Shown: one piece after another, positions 34,252 through 44,166 of the stretch
Layout: every line of letters starts with the position of its first letter
Position numbering within the stretch: position 1 is the first letter of the stretch
From: Promethearchaeota archaeon
Lineage (GTDB): Archaea > Asgardarchaeota > Lokiarchaeia > Sigyniarchaeales > SOKP01
Length of the DNA: 64,000 nucleotides
Assembly: GCA_019058445.1 (NCBI GenBank)
Contig: JAHPZA010000009.1
Coordinates: forward strand, 1-64,000
Direction: 5' to 3'
Notes under the pieces: generated by a model
The model's input: the letters and a program-made list of their open reading frames with translations, nothing else
Database searches by the model: none
Told to the model about the DNA's origin: nothing
Translations under genes and position numbers: made by a program

Positions 34252-37200
34252 TTGGTTTTAACGTTGAATAAAAGTAAAAAGCAAAAGATTTTGATGATAC
34301 TGCTTTTTTCTATGATTTTTTTAACCTCGACATTTCAAAGTAATTTATCAAATTATCAAAATAGAGACACTGGCAATTCAATTATTTTTAATGAAGAAAC
34401 AGAAAGTGCGGATGAGCGACCAGATGTAGTAATCTACATAAATGGAAGTTCAGAATCGTGGGAAGATGCAAAAACTGCAGGATGGGTTGATAATGCAGGA
34501 GACGGTAGTTACGGGAATCCTTATGTTATAAAAGACAAAATAATTGATGGTGAAAATTTGAAACATGGTATTTTAATTGAAAATTGGGGCTATTATGATT
34601 TTTACTTTAGAATTGAAAACTGCACATTCATCAATATTGGATCTTCAAATGATCAATTTCCAAAAGCGGGGATTTCAATACATAATGTTGGATTTGATTG
34701 GATGACACAAGGCGGTGGGATTATACAAAATAATGAATTTGATACTAACTCTGACTTAGATAATTATGGAATTTATTTTTTTCACAGTGGAAATTCCACT
34801 TTTTCCAATAATGTTTTTACTGACTTTAAGCATGGTATATATTTTGATAATGGAAGCCGGACTTGTAGTGTTTCGGAGAATCTATTTACTGATAACCAAA
34901 ATGGAATCTTTTTGGATAGATCATGTAACAATATTAACATCACGGAAAATGATTTTTTGGATAACGCTATTTCTGGATTATATGTATTAGATTGCTATGA
35001 TATCCTCATTTATAATAATTATATAGAAGATAATACCAATTTTGGAGTGATTATCTCTGCCTGTGTTGCAGGGTGGAATTGGGGTTATAAGTGGGGGATG
35101 TGGGGCTGGTATTATTTTGATCCAATAAGAGTAATCGATAATACAATTAGTAAAAACAATTATGGAATATTCTTAGACTCAAGTGTTGAACAACAAATTA
35201 AGGGGAATGATATCATTGAAAATAATGAAAAAGGTATTTGGGTATTTCTTTCAGTTTTTAACAATATTACAGATAATACTATAAGCGATAATACAGATAA
35301 AGGAATTGTACTTGATGATAGTAATAATAATAAAATTAACTATAACTTTTTCTTAAGAAATGGAGAACATGCTATTGATGGTAATTCAAAAAATAACTTT
35401 AGTATAAATGGTATTGGTAATTATTGGGATAATTATTCACAAATCTCTGGAGTTGCAGATGATGATGATGATGGGATTGGAGATTTATGGTATAACTTTA
35501 CAGGTGGGCGTGATAAATATCCACTCTATAATGATGGAATATTTGGTGATATTATTGAAATTGATGCAGATGCAACCGGTTATGGAGCACATAATTGGAC
35601 TTGGGCACGAGAAAAGTTCTGGTGCTCTGGTAATGGTCAACCTTGGGATCCATATGTAATTAGTCCCAGTCAAATTTGGGATGGTATTATAGATGGAAAT
35701 GGAAAAACTTGCATTACAATTGAGAATTCAGACTATCAATACGGTGAATCATTTAGAATTGAGGGTTGTACAATTAAAAACTCTGGATCAAGTGGCGCAG
35801 GAATTCAATTAAATAACTCTGGTAATGCGGTAATAAATAACAATAATATCACAAATAACGGAATTGGAATATCACTTAACTGGGTTTTTTTCACTAATTT
35901 TACAGATAATACTATCATTAATTCTCTAAATAAAGGCATTTATCTGACTAACCATTCTAATATGAATGATTTTATTTGCAACACGATTTCCAGTAGTCAA
36001 AATGGAACTTATTTAGAAAAGGATAGTAAAGACAATGAGTTCATTTTAAATATTTTCGAGAATAATGCTAAATATGGGGCTGTCGTAGCCGATAATATTA
36101 GCATTAATAATGTTTTTTATGAAAATACATTTCGAGGAACGACAACAACTAACGAATATGCTCTTGACAATACTAATACAACAATGTGGTATAAAGACGA
36201 GAGAGGAAATTCTTGGGGAGATTATGTTGCGAAAACTGGTGGTTCAGATCTAGATGATGATGGTATTGGAAATGTTAAATATGATATTATTGGAAAGGGC
36301 AACAATAAGGATATATTCCCTCTTTACGACGACGGACTTAATGGTCAACCCTTATACATTAACGGAGCTGCTTCTGGTGTTGATGCGCATAATTGGACTT
36401 GGGCAAGTAAGCGACTTTATATTTCAGGGAATGGTACACAACTGAATCCATATGTTATAAAAGATGTGACTATTAGTGGTCTTGATTCAGAAAGCGCTAT
36501 TATCATTGAAAACTCTGATTGGACACTTAATACCTATTTTAGGATTGAAAACTGTACTTTAACGGATATTGGTGGCTCTGGACGCTCAGGAATTAAATTG
36601 TATAATGTCACGAACGGTGAAATAATCGATAATGAGTTTTCAACAGATAATGTAGGGAATTATGGGATTCATACAGAACGGTGTAGTTATATTTCAATTG
36701 AAATGAATACCATCTCAAGTAACGAACAGTTTGATATTGGGATTTATCTAGATAAAGATAGTCATCATATCAATATTGTAGAAAATGAAATTAATGATAA
36801 TCTCTGGGGTATATATCTCCACAATATGACTAATTATAACAACATTACAATTAATACTATAGAAAATAACGATTTCTCTGGTATATATATGAGTAATTGC
36901 TCAAATAACAACGTTATGTACAATTTCATTAATTATAATGGAAATGGTACAAAATTAGACAATGGTGGCTATTTACATAAAATTTTTGGAAACATCTTTA
37001 AAGATAACGTTGAATATGGATTAATCATAAATCACTCTGCTGTTGAAACGACTACAATTTATAATAATACTTTTTCGGGAAATTTAGCTAATGCTAGAGA
37101 CGATGGTCGCTGGAATGAATGGAATACTACATCTATAGGAAATACTTGGAAAGATTATAAAGATAATGTAGAGGGAAGAGGATATGTAGCTCAAGACCTC

Positions 37201-39174
37201 GATGATGATGGGATTGGTGATGTAAATTATACTATTTCTGGGTCAGCTAATTCGACAGATGGCAAACCTATTTATGACGATGGATTTGATGGAGATCGAA
37301 TTTACATAATTGGTAATGCTCAGCCAAGTTACTTATGGGACGATATTTGGGTTATGTCTTGGAATGAAGCTACTAGTAAAGTCTGGTGCTCAGGGAGTGG
37401 AACATCTAACGACCCATATGTTATTAAAGATATAGAGATTGATGCTAAAGGCGATAATAGCTCCATTTATATAATGCAGTCTCAAAATGATTATTTTAGG
37501 ATTGAAAATTGTAATATAACCAATTCAGCTGAAGCGAATGAAACTGCGGGGATATATTTAACTAATGTAAATTATGGCGAGATAAGAAATAATAATTGTT
37601 CGTTAAATGGTTACGCGGGAATACAGTTGGATAATTGTAATAATATTACGATAATCGACAATGATATTGAAAATAACGGAGAATTTGGGATATTCATAAC
37701 TAACTGGTGTGGTACAATTGATATAGAGAATAATAGACTAAAGCAAAACGGTCTTGGCAACGAAGGGTCGGGAATACACTTGGAAAATGGATACTTTAAT
37801 AATATCATCTATAATAATACTTTAAATGGAGATAATGTAGGGATATCCCTGAAATATCTCTGGTATATGACTCTTATTTCAGAAAATATTATTAAATCTG
37901 ATTCCCATGGATTAGCTATAATCGATCATTGTGATAAACTCCGAATAATCGGCAATACTATCTATGAATGTGGAGAAGATGGAATACACTATGGGTGGAA
38001 ATCGGGTCAGCCTTGCTTTAATAGCACTATTAACGGAAATAACATACATGATAATACTAATTATGGTATTCTTTTGGATTTCCTTGAGGACAGTGACATT
38101 TCAGGAAACATTTTAAATAGTAATTTAAAGGGAGTTGTAGTTAACGCTAAATGTAGATTAAATACGTTCAATAATAATCTTATTTTAAATAATTTTGGAG
38201 AAGGAATGTTGTTCAAGATGGGAACAGGTGGTAATCTCATATATAATAATAATTTCTCTGGAAACTTAATTCACGCTGCGGATTTTGGGCTTGATCCTGT
38301 ACAGTCAAATCTTTGGTATAAAGGAAGTAAACAGTGTGGTAATTATTGGGACGATTATGGCGATTTTGGAGGAAAAGACATGGACGACGATGGAATTGGA
38401 GATGATCCCGTAGATTATATGATTCCAGGAGGCTTAGGAATAAGCGAAGACAAATATCCTATTTGGTGGGATGAACCAGGTATTAAAGCTAAAAAACCCC
38501 TTGATAATGAGGAATTTCTGCCACATCAACCTCCAAGTTATGAGATTAATATCACCGAGGGAAGAGGATGCTTTTTCTGGTATGAAATAGATGGAACTTC
38601 CTCTACACCTATGATATTATTAGGAAATATACATGAAATAATAACGGGTACTGTAAGTTTAAGTTTATGGGATCCATTAACAGATGGGACTTATGCTATC
38701 ACATTTTACGTAAATGACACTCAAGGATATGAAAATTCTCAAGTTGTTACGATCACAAAATTAAATGCTACTACAACTACAACTCCTTCTAGCGATAATG
38801 GCGGCGGTGATGGGACTTCTGATGATTCAACCTCTGAAGACGAAGAAGGGTTACCATGGTATATACAAGCAGCAATGACGGGTGCTGTTAGTGCGAGTGT
38901 TGGTTTAATTATTAAACAGTCATATAGTTCAGCCAAAAAGAGGAGGATTATTTTAGAAAAGATACACGAAAATTTTGCGAGAGTTGATAATCTTGAGAAA
39001 TTCTTAAAAGATAAATTAACTTACGAGGATTGGGAAAAAATTCAAGAAGCATGGCAGAAATATCAAAATGATGAGATAACGGAAAGACAAATGATTAAGG
39101 AGAGTAAAAAGACCTTAGGAAAAAGATTTACTGAGTTGTTTATTCCACATAAAAAATCGAGAAGAAGAACTTAA
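34252..39174 (+). CDS. Giant NosD-type beta-helix surface protein with four tandem modules
   Basis: A 1640-aa exported protein with an N-terminal signal segment (ILMILLFSMIFLTSTF). Four long modules follow, beginning near 34430, 35548, 36349 and 37298. Each starts with a W-rich entry (HNWTWAREKFWCSGNG type), then NPYVIKD, FRIENCTI and N-rich beta-helix coils, and closes with GNYWDNY plus a DDDDDGIGD calcium-type loop. After about residue 1420 come a small beta domain, a Thr/Ser/Gly linker, a membrane helix (about 1540-1560) and an unusually long basic cytoplasmic tail with two helices (NFARVDNLEKFLKDKL). Probably an adhesin or glycan-binding surface layer component. No coupling enzyme is adjacent. 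Confidence 0.85.
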   Translation: MVLTLNKSKKQKILMILLFSMIFLTSTFQSNLSNYQNRDTGNSIIFNEETESADERPDVVIYINGSSESWEDAKTAGWVDNAGDGSYGNPYVIKDKIIDGENLKHGILIENWGYYDFYFRIENCTFINIGSSNDQFPKAGISIHNVGFDWMTQGGGIIQNNEFDTNSDLDNYGIYFFHSGNSTFSNNVFTDFKHGIYFDNGSRTCSVSENLFTDNQNGIFLDRSCNNINITENDFLDNAISGLYVLDCYDILIYNNYIEDNTNFGVIISACVAGWNWGYKWGMWGWYYFDPIRVIDNTISKNNYGIFLDSSVEQQIKGNDIIENNEKGIWVFLSVFNNITDNTISDNTDKGIVLDDSNNNKINYNFFLRNGEHAIDGNSKNNFSINGIGNYWDNYSQISGVADDDDDGIGDLWYNFTGGRDKYPLYNDGIFGDIIEIDADATGYGAHNWTWAREKFWCSGNGQPWDPYVISPSQIWDGIIDGNGKTCITIENSDYQYGESFRIEGCTIKNSGSSGAGIQLNNSGNAVINNNNITNNGIGISLNWVFFTNFTDNTIINSLNKGIYLTNHSNMNDFICNTISSSQNGTYLEKDSKDNEFILNIFENNAKYGAVVADNISINNVFYENTFRGTTTTNEYALDNTNTTMWYKDERGNSWGDYVAKTGGSDLDDDGIGNVKYDIIGKGNNKDIFPLYDDGLNGQPLYINGAASGVDAHNWTWASKRLYISGNGTQLNPYVIKDVTISGLDSESAIIIENSDWTLNTYFRIENCTLTDIGGSGRSGIKLYNVTNGEIIDNEFSTDNVGNYGIHTERCSYISIEMNTISSNEQFDIGIYLDKDSHHINIVENEINDNLWGIYLHNMTNYNNITINTIENNDFSGIYMSNCSNNNVMYNFINYNGNGTKLDNGGYLHKIFGNIFKDNVEYGLIINHSAVETTTIYNNTFSGNLANARDDGRWNEWNTTSIGNTWKDYKDNVEGRGYVAQDLDDDGIGDVNYTISGSANSTDGKPIYDDGFDGDRIYIIGNAQPSYLWDDIWVMSWNEATSKVWCSGSGTSNDPYVIKDIEIDAKGDNSSIYIMQSQNDYFRIENCNITNSAEANETAGIYLTNVNYGEIRNNNCSLNGYAGIQLDNCNNITIIDNDIENNGEFGIFITNWCGTIDIENNRLKQNGLGNEGSGIHLENGYFNNIIYNNTLNGDNVGISLKYLWYMTLISENIIKSDSHGLAIIDHCDKLRIIGNTIYECGEDGIHYGWKSGQPCFNSTINGNNIHDNTNYGILLDFLEDSDISGNILNSNLKGVVVNAKCRLNTFNNNLILNNFGEGMLFKMGTGGNLIYNNNFSGNLIHAADFGLDPVQSNLWYKGSKQCGNYWDDYGDFGGKDMDDDGIGDDPVDYMIPGGLGISEDKYPIWWDEPGIKAKKPLDNEEFLPHQPPSYEINITEGRGCFFWYEIDGTSSTPMILLGNIHEIITGTVSLSLWDPLTDGTYAITFYVNDTQGYENSQVVTITKLNATTTTTPSSDNGGGDGTSDDSTSEDEEGLPWYIQAAMTGAVSASVGLIIKQSYSSAKKRRIILEKIHENFARVDNLEKFLKDKLTYEDWEKIQEAWQKYQNDEITERQMIKESKKTLGKRFTELFIPHKKSRRRT

Positions 39175-39371
39175 ACTTTAATCTTTATTTTTTTTTATTT
39201 ATTTTTTTTTAATTCTTTAATTATTGAATACATTCAGATAACTGATAAATCGAAATTTCAATAATTTTATTACTTTTTTAATATAAATAGTAAAAATTTA
39301 AACTCTATTACTATTTATATCATAAGAAATAAAGTTTAATTTAGAAATTAATTAGGTATAGAGCGAACAAA

Positions 39372-40709
39372 GTGGTACGTCCTCCGACAGAAAAAAATAT
39401 TTGTTTACGATGTAAAGGAGCAAGATTGTTATGTGGAAAAAAAACTTGTCCAATCTTGTTGAAAAAATCAATTTTAAAATCTATGCTCCCCTTTGAGATT
39501 GGCAAGTCAAAAAGAAATATTGAGATATTCGGAGCGAGTCCGCCAGGTTTTTTCGTAGGAAGGTATAATTATCCCAATGTTGCAGTTGGACCACTTGTTC
39601 CTTTTAAGGAATTTGAATCCTATAAAAACATTAATGATTATCACATTTTAGATGCTCCAGAGTTATGGTTTGGTAAGCAAATAGTGGATGTAATAAAATA
39701 TAGAAGCAGTTTAGTTCGAAGTAATTTTAAAATAAACGTCAAAATAGGAGAAGAAATTAAAAAAAGAAAAAATACACCTACTTTACGAGCTCAAAGATTT
39801 TTAGAAACTTCTCAAGAGTTATCTATGGCTGCGAGACCAGTGGATACTGAAACGAAGATAGAAAAACTCAATTTCCGAATGATGATGGACAATCATGCGT
39901 TACCTATGGGCCCGTCTGGAACAACCGAAAAAATAAGAATAACAGAGAATGTAAAAGTCCATCCAAAGGTAGACTATTGTGTTTCAGATATCGATTTAAA
40001 AGCTCAAGAAGCAATTTCGGAGCATCTCTATCTTAAAGGAAATGTTCCTTTTTCTTCAATTATACGAGTATTTTCAGCAGGATTGCTTGGAGAAAAAGAA
40101 CGTCGCAAATTAGTACCAACAAGATGGTCTATTACAGCAATAGATGATATAATATCTAAAAGATTGATTAAAGAAATTAAAAAATTCCCTGAAATTAATG
40201 ATTATCGAATATTTGAAGCCACTTACCTTGATAATCATTTTAAAATTCTCCTGTTTCCCGGTAAATTTATGTACGAGATGAATGAAGTATGGGCTCCTAA
40301 TTCTTTATGGAATATTTCTCTTTCAGGAGAAGATGTTAAATTAGAACCACAAATCATGACAGATTATGAGTTCTATAAGGGGCGAAAATCATATGCAAGT
40401 AATATAACTGGTGCATATTACGCCGCACGAAAAGCAGTTTGTGAATATTTATATAAAATAAGAAAGCAAGCTAGAATTCTAATTTTTCGAGAAGTTTCCT
40501 CAGGATATCTTGTTCCATTAGGAGTCTGGGTAATCCGGGAAACTGTTAACAATGCAATGGAGCGCGCCAAGCCGATTATTTTAGATAGTTTCGATAGTGC
40601 TTTAAATAAGATGGCCGATGGATTAATTCTTGATTTAAAATATTGGAAAAATAGTAGCAAATTAATAAACTTTATAAAAACACAAAAAACTATTGATTCA
40701 TATCTTTAA
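39372..40709 (+). CDS. nreA: DNA repair protein NreA-like (archaeal Nre family)
   Basis: A 445-aa member of the archaeal Nre family, implicated in DNA damage repair with PCNA. The N-terminus holds a four-cysteine zinc motif (CLRCKGARLLCGKKTC). The diagnostic sequences IFGASPPGFFVGRYNYPNV and VAVGPLVPF follow, and a conserved RWSITAIDD lies in the middle. The C-terminus QKTIDSYL resembles a PCNA-interacting peptide (Q-x-x-I-x-x-aromatic), with leucine in the last aromatic position. The start is GTG. Family assignment is strong; the tail as a PCNA ligand is inference. Confidence 0.9.
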   Translation: MVRPPTEKNICLRCKGARLLCGKKTCPILLKKSILKSMLPFEIGKSKRNIEIFGASPPGFFVGRYNYPNVAVGPLVPFKEFESYKNINDYHILDAPELWFGKQIVDVIKYRSSLVRSNFKINVKIGEEIKKRKNTPTLRAQRFLETSQELSMAARPVDTETKIEKLNFRMMMDNHALPMGPSGTTEKIRITENVKVHPKVDYCVSDIDLKAQEAISEHLYLKGNVPFSSIIRVFSAGLLGEKERRKLVPTRWSITAIDDIISKRLIKEIKKFPEINDYRIFEATYLDNHFKILLFPGKFMYEMNEVWAPNSLWNISLSGEDVKLEPQIMTDYEFYKGRKSYASNITGAYYAARKAVCEYLYKIRKQARILIFREVSSGYLVPLGVWVIRETVNNAMERAKPIILDSFDSALNKMADGLILDLKYWKNSSKLINFIKTQKTIDSYL

Positions 40710-40742
40710 ATTGGAATAAATATATTTTTTTGGAGATTAATT

Positions 40743-41630
40743 GTGATTTGGAAAACTCAAATAAATAGCATAACTAAGACGAAATATCCGATAGTCATGG
40801 GTGCATTCGCAGGATTAGGAACTGGAAAGTTCGCTGCATCATTCTCAAATTCCGGAGGATTGGGAATTGTCACTGCTTTAAATTACGATTTAGATTCGTT
40901 TAAAGCGGTACTAAAAGAGATAAAAACATTAACAAATAAACCAGTTGGGATAAATCTTTCCATTGCTCCTCCTGGTATTAAAACAGCTCGAGGAAATCTA
41001 AATGAAGAAGACTACTTACAATATGTGGAAATAGGCCTTAATGAAGGGATAAAAATTTTCACTACTTCAGCATATAGGGCTGCTTTTATTGGAAAAAGAG
41101 TCCATGAAGCGGATTGTTATTGGTTTCATAAGTGTGCACTTCCCAGACATGCATTATCAGCAGAGAAAGCAGGGGCAGATGCGGTTACTATTGTGGGCAT
41201 AGAAGGAGCGGGAGCTAAGCACCCCCTTCAACAATCTACATTCGTAAATATACCGCTCACAAAAGGGTTATTAAAAATCCCGATAATAGCTGCGGGAGGA
41301 ATTGGTAGTGCGCATAGTTTTCTGGGAGCATTGGGGCTCGGAGCAGAAGGAGTTTGTCTTGGGACAGTGCTAATGGTTACCGAAGAATGTCCCACCACAA
41401 AAGAAATTAAAAAAAAATGGATAAATACAAATATTTTTGAAGAAAATTATCATAAAAAAATTTATGATTTTAATTCTAAGGATATCAAAACTCCTTCTAC
41501 GGCAATAAATTATGCAAAAAAAATAATTCCTATTAAACAACTCATTAAAAGAATAATTAAAAATGCTGAATTCATTTTAAAATCATGGGGCTTTGATTCT
41601 GAAGAATTTTCCACTTTTCCTAAGAATTAA
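40743..41630 (+). CDS. Nitronate monooxygenase/FabK-like FMN protein
   Basis: A 295-aa TIM-barrel flavoprotein of the 2-nitropropane dioxygenase family. Visible are PIVMGAFAGLGTGKFAASFSN at the start, AEKAGADAVTIVGIEGAGAKHP where the catalytic histidine segment lies, and the FMN phosphate-binding AAGGIGSAHSFLGALGLGAEG. Members oxidise nitronates or reduce enoyl thioesters; this one lacks the standard E-A-G-G-H arrangement, so activity is uncertain. GTG start with GGAG 8 nt upstream; it follows nreA by 33 bp on the same strand. Confidence 0.8.
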   Translation: MIWKTQINSITKTKYPIVMGAFAGLGTGKFAASFSNSGGLGIVTALNYDLDSFKAVLKEIKTLTNKPVGINLSIAPPGIKTARGNLNEEDYLQYVEIGLNEGIKIFTTSAYRAAFIGKRVHEADCYWFHKCALPRHALSAEKAGADAVTIVGIEGAGAKHPLQQSTFVNIPLTKGLLKIPIIAAGGIGSAHSFLGALGLGAEGVCLGTVLMVTEECPTTKEIKKKWINTNIFEENYHKKIYDFNSKDIKTPSTAINYAKKIIPIKQLIKRIIKNAEFILKSWGFDSEEFSTFPKN

Positions 41631-41777
41631 TTTAAAATTAAGAATGAGTCTTAGGTTATTTCAAAAATACTCTAAGAAAAATATTAATATCTTTTAATCT
41701 TGGGATATAAAATTAAAGATTTATATTAAAGTAAATTTAATCTATTCTTATATTTAAAATAAATATGGGAAAGTATT

Positions 41778-43076
41778 ATGGAAAACAAGAATTTTGAGTA
41801 CAAAAATTCATACACATCTATATTTTCATTGAACTATTTTGCTCAGGGGATCTATACGAGTATTTTTACTATGGTGCTGCCAGTCTACATTTTAACAACA
41901 TACGGGACCATTAATTCTGCTGCATTAGCTTTCATGCTCTCAATAATCTTTATACCAGCAGCAATTAAGATTTTTTATGGTATTGCAACTGATAAAACAC
42001 CCGTAGGAAAAATGGGAAGGAGGAAACCCTGGATCATATCTTCTTCGGTTCTTACGGGATTGGTTTGGATAATAGTTTCTTTTTTGATTCCATCAACTGC
42101 TGATGCGGCAATAAGATTGTTTACCATAGCTGGTCTAATTATTTCTTTTGGAGTTTATATATCAGATACAGCTTTAGATGGATTCATTCTTGATATTTGT
42201 CCCAAAAACCAATTAGGGCGAACTCAAGGCTTTTGCTGGGGATTGAGAGCTATTGGAATAATTTTTGGCGGACCAATAATTCTCCTATTTCTGATATTTT
42301 TGCCTTTACAAGTTATCCTCATTACATTAGGAGTAATAATGATTATTTTTCCGCTACTGACTCTCAAAATTGAAGATATCGAAACTCCTAAAGCTGAGGG
42401 TCTTGGTAAAACTCTAAAATTAATATTTAAAGACACTGAAAATTGGAAGCTATTTTTTTATTCGTTTTTTATGCAAATTGTCGGTGGGGTAGTATACACT
42501 TTTCTGGCGCTCTATATTCTCATAAAAGGCGGATATATAAATCCTCAGGGAGCAAATCTTTCATCATTAGATCTTAGTTTGTATCAACCTCAAGCAATAA
42601 TCACCTTATTTATAAGTTTAGGAATTATTTTGGGAGCAGTTTTAGGTGGAATTGTTGCAGATAAAATCTCAAGAAGAACAGCTGTATACTCTTCAATGGG
42701 ATTAAATACTATATCTTTACTTCTCCTTTTATTACCTGCACCATTTTTCGTACTTATTTTCTTTGCATTTTTAGTTGGACTTGCAAGTGGATGGATCTTC
42801 TCATCATATGTCGCCGTTGCTGGAGAATACTCGCAACAATATCCCGAATTTGACAGCACCTATTTTTCAATCAGTATCTCGTTTATTAATTTTGGAACAT
42901 TATTAGGATTGGTTTTAACGGGAATGACTTTTAATATTTTGTCTGGCATAACATCCGATACCCTGATAATTTTTGGCACTCTATTTGTAGTGATGATCAT
43001 TTTAGAAAGTATAGCTTTAATTCCGTTTATGATGTTAAATAGAGAAATTTATGAATATAAATTAGCTGAGAAATGA
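41778..43076 (+). CDS. Major facilitator superfamily transporter
   Basis: A 432-aa protein with about twelve membrane helices. The loop 2-3 motif appears as GIATDKTPVGKMGRRKPW, typical of MFS proteins related to the GPH/sucrose-transporter and PUCC groups, and a second copy-like loop, GGIVADKISRRTAVY, begins the second half. Substrate unknown. The amidohydrolase gene follows in the same direction after 152 bp and could act on the imported compound (inference). Confidence 0.82.
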   Translation: MENKNFEYKNSYTSIFSLNYFAQGIYTSIFTMVLPVYILTTYGTINSAALAFMLSIIFIPAAIKIFYGIATDKTPVGKMGRRKPWIISSSVLTGLVWIIVSFLIPSTADAAIRLFTIAGLIISFGVYISDTALDGFILDICPKNQLGRTQGFCWGLRAIGIIFGGPIILLFLIFLPLQVILITLGVIMIIFPLLTLKIEDIETPKAEGLGKTLKLIFKDTENWKLFFYSFFMQIVGGVVYTFLALYILIKGGYINPQGANLSSLDLSLYQPQAIITLFISLGIILGAVLGGIVADKISRRTAVYSSMGLNTISLLLLLLPAPFFVLIFFAFLVGLASGWIFSSYVAVAGEYSQQYPEFDSTYFSISISFINFGTLLGLVLTGMTFNILSGITSDTLIIFGTLFVVMIILESIALIPFMMLNREIYEYKLAEK

Positions 43077-43228
43077 GAATTTACTAACTCCTATATTTTT
43101 TTTTAACTTTTATTTATTCCTATTTAAGAAAGTAAAATCATAAAGAAGTAATATAAGAAATAGATTTTTATCTTAATTAGAAAGAATTAGGAAATACATT
43201 TTTTTATCAATGAAATGAGGTTAAAAAT

Positions 43229-44086
43229 TTGATAATAGATATGCATATACACCCTTTCTGTAAAGAAGCAACAATGGGAGATTTAGAGAAGGTTGCAGAT
43301 GTGATGTGGGGTGCAGGCACTCTGAAACGTAAAAGAATGCGTCGTATGTTAGATCAAATAGCATATAAAACATCGATAGATGATTATATTTCATTAATGG
43401 ATAAATATAAGATCGATAAAGCTGTAATAGTGTCATTTAATATTACAACTGCATTCGGAGTTTGTATGGTAACCAATGATGATGTATCTAACCTAGTTGC
43501 TCGGTATCCTGAAAGACTAATTGGATTTGGTTGTGTAGATGTTCCAGCCTCTGATGCCATGGAGCAATTGGATTATGCAATAAATTCCTTAGGACTTAAA
43601 GGTATTAAACTTGTACCACCAGTTCAAAAATTTGATATTTCTGATAAGAAATATGATTCGCTCTGGAAAAAAATGACAGATCTTGGCATTATTTTATGGA
43701 CTCATGGTGGACATCAAGTTTCGACTAAGGGCTCCGTGGCAAAATATGGTCATCCTTTACTAATTGATGAGGTAGCAATGCGCCATGAGGATTTACCAAT
43801 AGTTATAGGGCATATGGGGACGCCATGGTTTTGGGATACTTATTCCGTTGTTTTAAGACATCCTAACGTGTACGTTGACATCTCTGCCCATTATGACCTT
43901 TATGGCTATTTTCCCTGGGATGCGTATACAAAGTACAATATAGAACATAAAGTTTTATTTGCATCTGATTATCCATTAATTCAATGGGGTGCGATTGTAC
44001 CTGCGGTGGAGGCATTACCAATTTCAAATGGTTTCAAAAAAAAAATATGGGGCGAAAACGCGATGAAACTATTAGATATTAAATAA
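43229..44086 (+). CDS. Metal-dependent amidohydrolase (amidohydrolase-2 family)
   Basis: A 285-aa TIM-barrel hydrolase or decarboxylase. Metal-binding elements: DMHIHP at the start, THGGHQ, VIGHMG and the catalytic aspartate in FASDYP. The set matches the PF04909 group, which includes ACMSD-type decarboxylases and lactonases. The start is TTG with ATGAGGTT about 7 nt before it. It converges with the larger, membrane-anchored amidohydrolase at 44167, a different subfamily. Confidence 0.85.
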   Translation: MIIDMHIHPFCKEATMGDLEKVADVMWGAGTLKRKRMRRMLDQIAYKTSIDDYISLMDKYKIDKAVIVSFNITTAFGVCMVTNDDVSNLVARYPERLIGFGCVDVPASDAMEQLDYAINSLGLKGIKLVPPVQKFDISDKKYDSLWKKMTDLGIILWTHGGHQVSTKGSVAKYGHPLLIDEVAMRHEDLPIVIGHMGTPWFWDTYSVVLRHPNVYVDISAHYDLYGYFPWDAYTKYNIEHKVLFASDYPLIQWGAIVPAVEALPISNGFKKKIWGENAMKLLDIK

Positions 44087-44166
44087 TCTCTTTTTCTTTT
44101 TTTGTAAGATCTGATATTTTATATCTAATAAAAATAAGGAATTTGAAAAAAATGTAAATATTTCTT

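Noticed and set aside
35408..35659. Alternative-frame open stretches inside the NosD genes
   Set aside because: They are shadows created by the low-complexity asparagine and aspartate codons; no start signal or protein family supports them.
31800..38300. CRISPR-like or satellite repeats in the NosD genes
   Set aside because: The repeats are degenerate AAT/ATT-rich codons of asparagine-isoleucine beta-helix coils inside long open frames, not spaced identical DNA repeats.
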